A DNA stretch of 64,000 nt from Pseudomonas lini (lineage in GTDB: Bacteria > Pseudomonadota > Gammaproteobacteria > Pseudomonadales > Pseudomonadaceae). The position numbers were made by a program, and so were the translations under genes. Under the pieces are notes generated by a model. It ran no database searches and was not told the origin of the DNA. It was given only the letters and a program-made list of their open reading frames with translations. The stretch covers positions 62,001 through 126,000 of the forward strand of contig NZ_JYLB01000001.1 of NCBI RefSeq assembly GCF_001042905.1. Direction: 5' to 3'. Position 1 is the first letter of the stretch, and every line of letters begins with the position of its first letter. Below are positions 40,201 to 47,956 of this stretch, one piece after another.

Positions 40201-40826
40201 CCAGCGCGCAGAAGATCAGCAGCCTGACCGCCGCTGTTGGAGAAAATGAGGCCAGCGTCACGGACCTGAGGCAGGTTGTTGCCACCGACAAGGAAGCCAC
40301 TGCTACTGCGATCACCCAGTTAACGGCTGTGGTGGGTGAAAACACGTCAGCCATTCAGGAAACCGCCGAGGCCTTCGCCGACATGGACGGCAACTTGCGA
40401 ACAATGTGGTCGGTGAAGATGTCGGTCACCGCCAATGGGCAATATGTCGCGGCCGGCATTGGACTGGGCATCGAGAATGTGGGCGGGGTATTTCAAAGTC
40501 AGTTCCTGGTGAGCGCTGACCGATTCGCCATCGTCAACACCATCGCCGGCGGCGCCATTTCCGTGCCGTTTGCGGTGCAGGGTGGCCAGGTGTTCATGAA
40601 CTCGGCCTTCATTGCTGACGGCACCATCACCAATGCAAAGATTGGCAGCTACATCAGTTCGACGAACTACATCGCCGGCCAGCAGGGATGGATTCTCAAT
40701 AAAGACGGGACGCTCGAAATAAATGGAATCGTTCCCGGGCAAGGGCGGCTGGTGATCAACTCTCTGAATGTGTCGGTCTACGACGCGAACAACGTGCTCC
40801 GCGTACGACTCGGCTATCTGGGGTAG
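37266..40826 (+). CDS. Tail tip host-specificity protein J-like
   Basis: A 1186-residue protein. The N-terminal 600 residues carry the J-type central tail hub pattern (EGEFDETPTDYDIYLDNTPI; later RDIAGIYRGMTYWAQGQLVM). Fibronectin type III-like repeats occur between about 620 and 800 (PASVTLTSTSVVSQGLAVAT, then WPAVNGAVGYDIEWR). The C-terminal 300 residues contain helical repeats and a DUF1983-like part (MWSVKMSVTANGQYVAAGIG). The extreme C-terminus normally contacts the receptor. Confidence 0.93.
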   Translation: MGAAQIDIHGEKGGSSKPKSPTEASDSLRSTNLAKLLIAVGEGEFDETPTDYDIYLDNTPIRDGSGNYNFPNVKWDWRPGSVDQTYIPGIPSVENETSLNVELRSDSPWVRSITNIQMSAVRVRFAWPALQRQDDEGNIVGYRIEYAIDVATDGGAYQQVAVDAVDGKTTTRYERSRRIDLPDATTGWQIRVRRLTPNQNSNKIADTMLIAGFTEVIDAKLRYPNTALLYIEFDAEQFTNIPAVTVKCRARRWQVPSNYDPIARTYTGTWDGSMKQAWTNNPAWITYGICTEERFGLGKRIKSFMVDKWELYRISQYCDQLVPNGLGGVEPRFLCDMNLQGKADAWSLLRDIAGIYRGMTYWAQGQLVMQADMPRAQDFDYVFTRANVIDGKFSYGSASAKTRYTRALVSYDNPANNYDTDVIPFADLDLQQRLGDKPTELSAIGCTRASEAQRRGKWAILSNNQDRTLSFKTGMEGVIPLPGHIIPVADSLLAGREVGGRISAVAGRVVTLDRDTQAKAGDRLIINLPGGRAEGRTVQSVNGRAVTVTTNYSEAPLPQLQWALDADDLAIPLYRVLRTKRTAEGDFEISALQYEPSKFAYIDTGARLEERPISAIPITVVPAPASVTLTSTSVVSQGLAVATMTITWPAVNGAVGYDIEWRKDSGNWIKLQRTGMTSVDVTGIYAGAYVARVRAVSAFDISSIWRNSMLTQLKGKEGLPPAVSHLTATPLLFGIYLKWGFPAGAEDTQRTEIWHSQTTSLEAATKLTDLSYPQSDFSMLGLRAGVTFYFWARLVDRIGNIGRWYPVGIGVQGQSSADAAAILEMIAGQIGRTELGEDILDEIDKIPGLQAQIDALDGLKGYDPEATYSEYDLVVVGKRIYQATGDVPLETPPPNPDYWLDVGQTVQTANGLAQQVATNTAEITELDGVVTAQATAFQALRASFRDDDGEGDLADALKGWSSTAAIATEEKVRASENLASAQKISSLTAAVGENEASVTDLRQVVATDKEATATAITQLTAVVGENTSAIQETAEAFADMDGNLRTMWSVKMSVTANGQYVAAGIGLGIENVGGVFQSQFLVSADRFAIVNTIAGGAISVPFAVQGGQVFMNSAFIADGTITNAKIGSYISSTNYIAGQQGWILNKDGTLEINGIVPGQGRLVINSLNVSVYDANNVLRVRLGYLG

Positions 40827-40830
40827 AAAA

Positions 40831-41151
40831 ATGGCTTATGGAATGCGCATTTGGGGGCCAGATGGATTGCTTCAGGTCGATGAGAACTCTTTCACTATGC
40901 GAGTCGTTCACAGCAGCTTGGTGACCGGGAGCAACACTATTGCCTTTCAAACCATCTCTGTTCCCGGAGTCACGCCTGAGAACGCCACTGCTTTTGTAGT
41001 CCCGATAGGCGCGTACTCGTCGCTCGACAAACAGCTCGAAACAGAGGTGATTTCCGGGGGGGTTAATGTGTACAGCTATATAAGGGGAAGGGGGCAATAC
41101 AGCAATAAAACCGGAATTACCATGCGGCTTATTGTTATAAGGTTCTATTAA
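40831..41151 (+). CDS. Small tail-fibre-region protein
   Basis: A 106-residue protein starting MAYGMRIWGPDGLLQVDENS. This opening resembles a motif repeated inside the next protein (QYGMRLWDGNAKLLFDSDTP), suggesting a shared beta domain. It follows J by four bases and ends directly before the next start. AT-richer than J. Likely a tail tip or fibre component or decoration. Confidence 0.65.
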   Translation: MAYGMRIWGPDGLLQVDENSFTMRVVHSSLVTGSNTIAFQTISVPGVTPENATAFVVPIGAYSSLDKQLETEVISGGVNVYSYIRGRGQYSNKTGITMRLIVIRFY

Positions 41152-41832
41152 ATGGGCTATGGATTAACATACACAAACAACAGTAATGTTGTGACCATTG
41201 ACTCTGAATTTACAAGGCTGGTAGTTCTTGCAAAGGGAACATATCTGCCGACAGAGGAATCAGGCTTAGGATCCACCACGCACTTCCCTGCGACAATTAC
41301 GAGCCAGGAACCTCCACTAGTATTCGTTCGGCCCTCGGGAAGTACCGGCGTGGCCGGCCTATGTTTGATGCGAGTCAACGGTTCGCCAGGTGCGTGGACG
41401 GGTTTCTATGTCAGAGCTTATGACATCAACACATCGCAGCCAAACGGGACTTATTTTGTATGCGGTTTCGCAGCAAGTCCGGTAGCGCAATATGGAATGC
41501 GCCTTTGGGATGGAAACGCAAAGCTGCTTTTTGATTCCGATACACCATATGCACGCTTTACACGTTCATTTCAAAACTGGGCATACATTAAGACCGACTA
41601 CACAGCGCAGGGCGTGCCACGAAATTATTATCGGGTTGATTTCAATTTTCCCGCAGGCGAGCACATGTTGATCAACACATTTGGAATGAATATGTTGAAT
41701 GATGGCGTGCAGAGTAGGCAGCTTTACTGCTGGTGGGATTTTTCAGGTGGGAACTTGTTTGCCTTGACCGTTGGTCTTGGTAATCCCTTCGCCTTCTTCC
41801 TGCCAGCAGTATTCGCCAAGCTCGGCGTATAA
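41152..41832 (+). CDS. Tail-fibre-region protein
   Basis: A 226-residue beta-rich protein with the same 'YGM-R-x-W-x-x-x-x-x-L-x-x-D' block as its upstream neighbour (residues 114-133), indicating duplication of one domain. The composition is aromatic and Asn-rich and its GC content is lower than that of the structural genes, as in fibres exchanged by recombination. Starts directly after the previous stop codon. Receptor-binding role inferred from position. Confidence 0.6.
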   Translation: MGYGLTYTNNSNVVTIDSEFTRLVVLAKGTYLPTEESGLGSTTHFPATITSQEPPLVFVRPSGSTGVAGLCLMRVNGSPGAWTGFYVRAYDINTSQPNGTYFVCGFAASPVAQYGMRLWDGNAKLLFDSDTPYARFTRSFQNWAYIKTDYTAQGVPRNYYRVDFNFPAGEHMLINTFGMNMLNDGVQSRQLYCWWDFSGGNLFALTVGLGNPFAFFLPAVFAKLGV

Positions 41833-41856
41833 AAACTCTTCAAAGGAAAATAATCG

Positions 41857-42915
41857 ATGCCTTGGTATAAAGCCGGGACGGTTTCTGTCACCCAAAATTC
41901 CAATTCAGTGATCGGCACCGGCACTGCGTTTATTGCAAATAGCCGGGTCGGTGATGGCTGGCGCGGTCCAGATGGTGGCTGGTATGAGGTGACCAACATC
42001 GCCAGCGATACGGCGCTGTCGATTGATCCACCATATCAGGGAGCGACTAATGCAGCGGGTGTCTACGCGCTGGCCCCCCTACAAGGGTATGTGAAGGATT
42101 CCGCTGATGCGTTGCGGGCGCTGGTGAATCAGTTCGGCGGTGTGCTTGCCGTGCTGGGCACTACACCGACGCTCGCTGGAATCCGGACAGAGCTCAACCT
42201 GACTGACACGGACGGATTGCCTGAAGGCTCAAACAAGTACCACACCGAGGCGCGCGTGCGCGCTGCAGTGCTTACCGGCTTGGTGACTACCGATGCCACC
42301 GCTATTACCGCGGCTGACGCCTTGCTCGTGGCGCTCGGGAAGCTGCAAGCGCAGGCCACGGCGACAGCGCAATCCCTCGGAGGGAAAGCGGCGAGCGGCT
42401 CGAACAGCGACATCACGTCGCTTTCTGCATTGACCACAGCACTCAGTATTGCTCAAGGCGGCACAGGAGTTAAGACGATTGCTGCGCTGCTCACCGCGTT
42501 GCAGGCCGCGGGAGCATATGGGCGCAACAATATTGTTGGAACGGTTTCTGACGCGGCTGGCGTACCGAATGGTGCAATTCTTGAAAGCGGATTCATCAAC
42601 AGCTGTTATTACGAAAAGCGCGCTGATGGGTCTCTGCTTAATCGTAAACAGGTGACCATCGGAGGCGGAACGGCGGCAAACGGCAGCATATTCAAAAGCG
42701 TTAATTTCGACATGGGGCCATTTGCCTATCCATTCGTGGGCGACTACGAGATGTTCGGGTACGGCATTTCCAGTGCGAGCGGCGGAGGCTGGGCGGGTCA
42801 ACAGTTGTTCGGGTCGGCGTCTACTTGGGGCCAATGGGCGGCTTATCACCCAGTCTTAATTTCTGGATCAACCAACATGATCATTGCTGTAGTTGCACAT
42901 GGGAGATGGAAGTAA
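41857..42915 (+). CDS. Tail fibre protein
   Basis: A 352-residue protein. The N-terminal 70 residues (MPWYKAGTVSVTQNSNSVIG, TGTAFIANSRVGDGWRG) form a beta domain frequent at the base of Pseudomonas phage fibres. Next is a helical-collar region with DTDGLPEGSNKYHTEARVRA, a common fibre motif, then the LSIAQGGTGVKT motif that marks many fibre shafts, and a C-terminal Gly/Ser/Trp-rich tip (YGISSASGGGWAGQQLFGSA). Probably trimeric and receptor-binding. Confidence 0.82.
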   Translation: MPWYKAGTVSVTQNSNSVIGTGTAFIANSRVGDGWRGPDGGWYEVTNIASDTALSIDPPYQGATNAAGVYALAPLQGYVKDSADALRALVNQFGGVLAVLGTTPTLAGIRTELNLTDTDGLPEGSNKYHTEARVRAAVLTGLVTTDATAITAADALLVALGKLQAQATATAQSLGGKAASGSNSDITSLSALTTALSIAQGGTGVKTIAALLTALQAAGAYGRNNIVGTVSDAAGVPNGAILESGFINSCYYEKRADGSLLNRKQVTIGGGTAANGSIFKSVNFDMGPFAYPFVGDYEMFGYGISSASGGGWAGQQLFGSASTWGQWAAYHPVLISGSTNMIIAVVAHGRWK

Positions 42916-43250
42916 TGAACATCACTTTGTACGGACAGCGCTACGACGACGAGCCATTCGAGTTAATCAAGCAGGGCGACAGTCTGTTGATCAATGGTGA
43001 AGAATTTGATCTATCACCTCTGCCAGAAGGAGGATCTTTGCCTGGCTCGGCGGTTGACTCGCAATGGTTTGCGCTGGGGCAGATCGAACGTGTGGGTGGG
43101 AACATCCAGTTGTCACTACTCTATCCGATCCCCGCAAATTTCAGTCCTGAGCAATCCACTCCTAAGGTCTTGGGAAACCCACCGGATGGCCCGGTATCAC
43201 TACCCCAGCCGCTGCCCGAACCTGTTCTACGAGAGGAGGCTGGCGAATGA
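42915..43250 (+). CDS. Tail-fibre-associated protein
   Basis: A 111-residue protein whose ATG overlaps the fibre stop (taATG). Acidic and Pro-rich at the C-terminus (NPPDGPVSLPQPLPEPVLRE). Small proteins right after the fibre gene are usually fibre chaperones; no direct evidence here. Overlaps the next gene by 4 bases. Confidence 0.55.
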   Translation: MNITLYGQRYDDEPFELIKQGDSLLINGEEFDLSPLPEGGSLPGSAVDSQWFALGQIERVGGNIQLSLLYPIPANFSPEQSTPKVLGNPPDGPVSLPQPLPEPVLREEAGE

Positions 43251-43612
43251 ACATTGACTGGTCGAAGTTGATAACCATGGAAATGAAAGACGCCACAGCT
43301 GCCGCATTGGTGTTGGCCAACGCAAAATCAGAACTGGCAAACCGTAACACTGCTGCCGTCGTACAGATCGCGCGTATTCAGGACCGCATCGAGACCCTTG
43401 GCTACGGCATTGACGCCGGCGAGGCAACAGAAGAGGACGAGGTTGAACAGGCAGCGCTAATGATCAGCATTGCATCATGGAAATCGTACAAGTTCGCCCT
43501 GGGCAAGGTCACGAAACAGCCGACTTGGCCGGCCGCTCCGGTGTGGCCAGTTGAGCCAGCCATTCAAGTGATCGAGGCTGACCCCGAGGCTCGCCCATCC
43601 GGAACGATGTAG
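43247..43612 (+). CDS. Tail fibre assembly chaperone-like protein
   Basis: A 121-residue protein starting MNIDWSKLITMEMKDATAAA. The 'W-S-x-L-I-T-x-E-x-K' opening, a long helical middle and Pro/Trp-rich tail (PTWPAAPVWPVEPA) resemble phage fibre assembly proteins. Closely coupled to the upstream gene and followed by a terminator that ends this fibre unit. Confidence 0.6.
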   Translation: MNIDWSKLITMEMKDATAAALVLANAKSELANRNTAAVVQIARIQDRIETLGYGIDAGEATEEDEVEQAALMISIASWKSYKFALGKVTKQPTWPAAPVWPVEPAIQVIEADPEARPSGTM

Positions 43613-43633
43613 CTCGCAGCACTTGCACTACGC

Positions 43634-43658
43634 ACCCGCCATCGAGCGGGTTTTTTTT
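43634..43658 (+). terminator. Terminator after fibre genes
   Basis: CCCGC-catcga-GCGGG followed by eight T. Confidence 0.85.
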
Positions 43659-43698
43659 GCCTCGAAGAAACCTCTGATCATTCGCCCGGGAGCAGTAA

Positions 43699-43995
43699 AT
43701 GAACATAAAACGCGGCGACTCATTTCAGGTCGCCTTGGTGGTGAAGGTGAGCGGAGTGCCACAAGACCTGACCGACTGGCAGGTTCGCGCATCCATAGGG
43801 ACCTCTTCCCGGTTCATTGCAGAGCTCGCTGTTGAATTCACTGACAGGGCTGCCGGTGAATTCACCTTGAGTGCCGAAACCGCGACGTGGCCGACAGGCG
43901 CGCTCAGCTTCGATATCAGGTACACGACTGATGCGGAACAGATCCTCACGACGGATCCGGTTCGCGTCTTCGTCGCAAAAGGTATAACCGAATGA
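43699..43995 (+). CDS. Small beta-rich tail protein
   Basis: A 98-residue protein (MNIKRGDSFQVALVVKVSGV...) with the pattern of an Ig-like or BppU-type domain: G-D-S-F opening, 'DLTDWQVRASIGTSSRFIAE', regular strand periodicity. Similar small proteins precede hydrolase-bearing fibres in phages. Overlaps the next gene by 4 bases. Confidence 0.6.
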   Translation: MNIKRGDSFQVALVVKVSGVPQDLTDWQVRASIGTSSRFIAELAVEFTDRAAGEFTLSAETATWPTGALSFDIRYTTDAEQILTTDPVRVFVAKGITE

Positions 43996-44366
43996 CGATA
44001 ACCACCGAAATCACAGTGGTTAGCACCGCAGAGCGGATCACTATTACGACCGAAGGGCAGTTGCGCGGTCCCGCTGGTCGTGCCGGAGTTCAGTACAACC
44101 TGAGCACTTGGGCATATACGCAAGCCTTTCAAGCCGTGACGGCCACCCGTGACGCGAACGGCGCGATTGTTACAGCCATCATCGTTTGGCCAGATGGTGT
44201 AGCAGGCGTGTTCACGACTGACGTTGCCAGCACTGCGTTCCCCGGCGCCATCGATGCTTGGCACGCCACCTATGCCAGTACTCCGAGCAAGACCATCACG
44301 CAGCCTGCGGTTACCCGAGATGCAAGCGGCGCCGTCATCGCTCAGCCGGCGATCACTATTTCTTGA
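43992..44366 (+). CDS. Tail protein, linker to SGNH hydrolase
   Basis: A 124-residue beta-rich protein (ITTEITVVSTAERITITTEG, then QLRGPAGRAG, a collagen-like start). Residues 38-120 hold a WAYTQAFQAVTATRDANGAI repeat-like domain seen in phage tail proteins. It ends 12 bases before the hydrolase gene and likely anchors or precedes it in the virion. Confidence 0.55.
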   Translation: MTITTEITVVSTAERITITTEGQLRGPAGRAGVQYNLSTWAYTQAFQAVTATRDANGAIVTAIIVWPDGVAGVFTTDVASTAFPGAIDAWHATYASTPSKTITQPAVTRDASGAVIAQPAITIS

Positions 44367-44378
44367 GGGCATAAGCCT

Positions 44379-45737
44379 ATGGGCGTTCTTGATATTCCGG
44401 GTATGAGCAGGGCGCAGGCTGACCGGTTCTACTCGCGCCTCTCCGTGATCGGCGGCATCGAGGGCGACAGCCGTGGCCAGCGCAACTCGTCGGCCAGTGC
44501 CCTGGCCACCCGTCTCCACTCCTACGGTTGGGTGCACCATGCATGCGGGCTGATGCGCCAGTGCGTGACCTTTCCAGTGGAAGCGAACTGCGCGATCGGC
44601 GGCAGCACTACTAAGGACATACTGGACCGTAGCCCAGAGTCCATCGCCAAGTGGCTGTCGCTGGGCGTCACGTTCGTGGTCCTGTTCATGTCGCGTAATG
44701 ACCGGGTGGCTGTGCCGGCGATAAGCGCTGAGCAAAGCATCATCAACATGACGGAGATCGAAAAACGCATCCGAGACGCCGGGATCACGGTGATCTGGAT
44801 GACCGATATCCCGCCAACCGATGCCCAGGCCGTAGGCGCCCCGGTGTTCACCCCGGATCAGGTAGCGGCCCACCACGCCTGCATCAACTGGCAGCGCTCG
44901 CGGCGGTTTCAACGTGGCGTGCTTGTCTGCGACCTCTCGCAGTTCGGTTGGCTGACCACCTCGACGCTGGGCTACGCCGTGCCCGGCTTCCTGCCGGACC
45001 ACACCCACGTCGGCCAAGAGGGCAGCACTCGCCACGGTCAGGCCCTGGCCCGCGTGCTGGCGACGATCTTCCCGATCACCGACCTTCGCCCCTATGTGAA
45101 TATCTCGGGGGCTTACAACGCCACCAAGAACCCGGGCGGGATCATCAATGCCAACCCGTTGACCGTCGGCGTAGGTGGCACGATCACAGTCGCCACCGGC
45201 ACCTGTACCGGCGTAGTCGCCGACGGCCACGGCGTGCAGCACCTGAACTGCACCGGCGTCACTACCTTGTGCTCGAAGGAGGACATCGTAAACGCGTCCG
45301 GCATTGTCGAGCCCTGGCAGAAGCTGGTGATCACTGGCACCCCGACCGAATCGGCGCCATCGGTGGAGTTTCAGAACAACGTCGGCGTGGCTAATTTGTC
45401 GGGCGGAGATGTCATTGAGGCCTATTGCGAATATGACGCGCCAGCCGGGAACACCGGGTACTCCTCGATCTTCTTCGGGCTGCGCCTGGCGCACACCGCG
45501 TCGACCGTGATCGTCGTGTGCGAGGACGGCGGCCTGGCATCCGGGGAGACGGCGTTTGTTGGCGACTCGCTGGCGCACCCGTCGTACCTATTGAAGACCC
45601 CACCGCTGACCGTACCGTCGGGTGTAACGCTGAACTCGCTGCGCACGCGCGGCACCGTCGTGCTTCGCCAGGGTGTGCCGGCCAACGTCACAGTCCGGTT
45701 CAGGTCGGTGGACTGCCATAAAGTCATCAATGCGTGA
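44379..45737 (+). CDS. SGNH/GDSL hydrolase tail protein
   Basis: A 452-residue protein. The catalytic pattern of SGNH hydrolases is visible: block I GDS at residues 29-31 (IEGDSRGQ), block II Gly in IGGST (74), block III Asn107 in MSRNDR, and block V Asp207-x-x-His210 (PDHTHVG). The 230 C-terminal residues are beta-rich. Enzymes of this kind in phage tails remove acyl groups from surface polysaccharide during adsorption. It begins after two small tail genes and is followed by a terminator and the lysis cassette. Confidence 0.85.
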   Translation: MGVLDIPGMSRAQADRFYSRLSVIGGIEGDSRGQRNSSASALATRLHSYGWVHHACGLMRQCVTFPVEANCAIGGSTTKDILDRSPESIAKWLSLGVTFVVLFMSRNDRVAVPAISAEQSIINMTEIEKRIRDAGITVIWMTDIPPTDAQAVGAPVFTPDQVAAHHACINWQRSRRFQRGVLVCDLSQFGWLTTSTLGYAVPGFLPDHTHVGQEGSTRHGQALARVLATIFPITDLRPYVNISGAYNATKNPGGIINANPLTVGVGGTITVATGTCTGVVADGHGVQHLNCTGVTTLCSKEDIVNASGIVEPWQKLVITGTPTESAPSVEFQNNVGVANLSGGDVIEAYCEYDAPAGNTGYSSIFFGLRLAHTASTVIVVCEDGGLASGETAFVGDSLAHPSYLLKTPPLTVPSGVTLNSLRTRGTVVLRQGVPANVTVRFRSVDCHKVINA

Positions 45738-45786
45738 GACGGGTTTGTATTCGTCCGATATCGACATCAACCCTATTGAGATACTT

Positions 45787-45811
45787 GCCCGCCAAGCCGC
45801 GGGCTTTTTTT
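45787..45811 (+). terminator. Terminator before lysis genes
   Basis: GCCCGC, a six-base loop, GCGGGC and seven T, 16 bases upstream of the endolysin start. Confidence 0.85.
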
Positions 45812-45827
45812 CGTTTGGAGAAAAGTT

Positions 45828-46253
45828 ATGACGCCTACCGAAAGAGACCGCGACGTCCTCGCCCGCACCTTGTGGGGTGAGGCCCGCGGCGAAACCTTGG
45901 CCGGCCAAATCGCCGTGGCCTGGACCATCCGCAACCGCGTGAACGACGGCAGAGCTAAGTCGTGGTGGGGTGAGGGTTATGCCGGTGTGTGCCTGAAGCC
46001 GTACCAATTCAGCTGCTGGAACAAGAACGACCCGAATTACCCGTACCTCTGCGGGAGCAAGTCGATCCCTGCCGCTGGGTTCGCCCGGGCGCAAAAGGCA
46101 GCCGACTTGGTGATGTCCGGCGCAGAGCCTGATTCTACGGGGGGAGCGACCCACTACTACGCGACCACCATGCCTAAGGCTCCGACCTGGACTGTGGGAG
46201 CGAAACAGACGCTGAAGCTCGGCCACCACGTCTTCTTCAAGGATGTGCCATGA
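45828..46253 (+). CDS. Endolysin, SleB-type cell wall hydrolase
   Basis: A 141-residue protein with the Hydrolase_2 pattern: TLWGEARGET (Glu18 as the catalytic acid), AVAWTIRNRV, QFSCWN, and a GGATHYYA segment near 106-113. It would cleave glycan strands of peptidoglycan. No signal peptide, so it depends on holin lesions. It overlaps Rz by 4 bases. Confidence 0.88.
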   Translation: MTPTERDRDVLARTLWGEARGETLAGQIAVAWTIRNRVNDGRAKSWWGEGYAGVCLKPYQFSCWNKNDPNYPYLCGSKSIPAAGFARAQKAADLVMSGAEPDSTGGATHYYATTMPKAPTWTVGAKQTLKLGHHVFFKDVP

Positions 46254-46768
46254 GTCTCGTGACGTGGAAGTTGTCCGGAGTGATGTTGCTGATGTTGCTC
46301 ACGGCTGGCGGTGTCTGGAAGGTTCAGGACTGGCGCTACGGCAAGCAGCTTGCCGAGCAGGCCGGCCTGCATCAGGACGACTTGACCGCCATCAGCAATG
46401 CAGCCGCCGCGCAGGTCAGCGCCGATCAGGACAAGCGCCTGGCGCTCGAAAAGCGCCTTTCAGCCAGCGAACAAACCCACTACAGGAAATTGAGCGATGC
46501 ACAAAAAGACCAGGATCGCCTGCGCGATCGCCTTGCCACTTCTGATTTGCGGTTGTCAGTCCTCCTCGATGCGGGTTCAGCCGGTAGCTGTTCAGTGCCA
46601 ACCGGTACCGAAGCCCGCTGCATGGTTCATGGAGCGGCACGAGCCAGACTTGACCCAGCGCATGCTCAACGAATTGTCGCCATCACCGACGCAGGCGACC
46701 GAGGGCTGATTGCATTAGCTGCTTGCCAGGCGTTCGTAACTGCTATATCTGCACCAATGCATCGTTAG
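46250..46768 (+). CDS. Rz: i-spanin Rz-like
   Basis: A 172-residue protein with an N-terminal membrane anchor (residues 6-20, WKLSGVMLLMLLTAGGVW) and a periplasmic coiled coil (residues 55-100, SADQDKRLALEKRLSASEQT). It is followed by a Cys pair-containing part typical of Rz. Together with the nested Rz1 it bridges the inner and outer membranes for the last lysis step. Overlaps the endolysin gene by 4 bases. Confidence 0.9.
   Translation: MSLVTWKLSGVMLLMLLTAGGVWKVQDWRYGKQLAEQAGLHQDDLTAISNAAAAQVSADQDKRLALEKRLSASEQTHYRKLSDAQKDQDRLRDRLATSDLRLSVLLDAGSAGSCSVPTGTEARCMVHGAARARLDPAHAQRIVAITDAGDRGLIALAACQAFVTAISAPMHR
46497..46709 (+). CDS. Rz1: o-spanin Rz1-like, nested in Rz in another frame
   Basis: A 70-residue lipoprotein encoded entirely within Rz in the +1 frame. 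The signal MHKKTRIACAIALPLLICGC has a lipobox LICGC (Cys20), and the mature part is Pro-rich (VQCQPVPKPAAW), as usual for Rz1. Full embedding of Rz1 in Rz is the lambda arrangement. Confidence 0.9.
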   Translation: MHKKTRIACAIALPLLICGCQSSSMRVQPVAVQCQPVPKPAAWFMERHEPDLTQRMLNELSPSPTQATEG

Positions 46769-46801
46769 CTTTAAAGGGAGAAAAAATCCTCCGTTGATGA
46801 T

Positions 46802-46821
46802 AATTTCCTCCAAAGGAAATT
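46802..46821 (+). terminator. AT-rich hairpin before cargo gene
   Basis: AATTTCCT-CCAA-AGGAAATT is a perfect 8-bp palindromic stem followed by TTT. It may end the late transcript, isolating the downstream gene, or fold in the leader of that gene, whose start lies 15 bases later. Confidence 0.55.
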
Positions 46822-46836
46822 TTCAGAGAGGAAGTA

Positions 46837-47913
46837 ATGAAAAACAATAAAACATTAATTTTTATTTGTTTCGTTTGGTTGTTTGGTGAAGTTGCAAAGT
46901 GGGCGCTTGGGCAATGGCTGACTGTGAATGTAACTGATGGTGAGATAACAAGGATTAAGGTTGTATTGAATGTCGTGCTGTCCTATGTTGCAGGGTCGTT
47001 CGGTTTGGGGGTGATAGCTGGTGCGGTGCTTATCTCTATAATGAATTGGTCGGTTTTACCAAACGTTATGAAGAAGATTAAGAGTATCTTTGTAACCTCA
47101 AACGATAGTGAGGCCAGAAGCACCGAATCTTTGGGGGAAACGACAATCTATAATTTGGGTGGAGTGGGCGCGACTGGCAGCGGAGGCGGTGGCGGCGGTG
47201 GCGGGGCGATAGGAGAAAACTCTGTTGGAGGCAGCGCGGGAGATGGTGGGGATCAGTATATAACCGTTATTCCGGCTGAGCTTATGTCTGCATTACACTC
47301 AGGTGACTTGAAAATGGATGTTGAAGTGGGAGAAGGTGGACGACCAGGGAAATTCCCGGGGGAGCACGGTAGAGATGGTGGGCCTTCTGGCATTCGTTTT
47401 ACTTCAGCTGATGGTGCGACTTCTAAATTCTTTGGCGCCGCAGGGGGTAGTGGTGGTAAAGCTGGTTTCATACGCCCGCCTGGGGCTATAGATCTGAGTG
47501 AAGACGATATCGACTCCGGTTTCCGATCTACCACGTTTATGCTTGCTGATGCGCTTCACATAAAAAATGGCTTAATGTATGTCATGGGTGGATCGATAAA
47601 TTCATATACCGTTCCATCCTTACCTTTCGATATTTCGGCTTTTATGATTAACGTGTTTTCCGCTGGTCAACTGCCCGATAGTTCTCCGCGGCTATTGTTT
47701 TATGCTATTGATGATCCAAGTGGAGTTGAGGTTTCATTTGGGTCGATAGTAATTCCAGCCTCGGAAAGCAGAGGGGCTTTAAGCTTGTGCGATTGGCGCA
47801 ATATTGAATTTATTGCATCAGTTCCGGGGGTTTGGATAATTAGAGTTTTATCTGGGAGTTACGAATTGTCTCGCTTGCCGATCGAAATTAAGTGTGAGGG
47901 TTACGCCGCTTAA
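46837..47913 (+). CDS. AT-rich cargo gene: two-helix membrane protein with glycine-rich domain
   Basis: A 358-residue protein unlike its neighbours in base composition (much lower GC, A/T-ending codons), placed between the lysis genes and attR. Two N-terminal membrane helices (about residues 7-25 and 42-69) are followed by a charged linker. A glycine-rich region (107-140, including a run of eight Gly) continues as Gly-x-x-Gly turns to about 213, like a glycine-rich beta-solenoid or collagen-like sheet. The C-terminal 110 residues (SYTVPSLPFDISAFMINVFS ... GVWIIRVLSGSYELSRLPIE) form a beta-sandwich-like domain. AGAGGAAG precedes the ATG. No family recognised. Right-end prophage cargo of this type often protects the lysogen; that function is only inferred. 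Confidence 0.7.
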   Translation: MKNNKTLIFICFVWLFGEVAKWALGQWLTVNVTDGEITRIKVVLNVVLSYVAGSFGLGVIAGAVLISIMNWSVLPNVMKKIKSIFVTSNDSEARSTESLGETTIYNLGGVGATGSGGGGGGGGAIGENSVGGSAGDGGDQYITVIPAELMSALHSGDLKMDVEVGEGGRPGKFPGEHGRDGGPSGIRFTSADGATSKFFGAAGGSGGKAGFIRPPGAIDLSEDDIDSGFRSTTFMLADALHIKNGLMYVMGGSINSYTVPSLPFDISAFMINVFSAGQLPDSSPRLLFYAIDDPSGVEVSFGSIVIPASESRGALSLCDWRNIEFIASVPGVWIIRVLSGSYELSRLPIEIKCEGYAA

Positions 47914-47956
47914 CGATTGGCTATTCTCACATGGTCATGCCCTCGGATCGCCGATT

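Noticed and set aside
43725..45578. 617-codon open frame on the minus strand opposite the SGNH hydrolase region
   Set aside because: It is antisense to several clearly coding tail genes with good starts, has no ribosome site and spans gene boundaries; it is a high-GC shadow frame.
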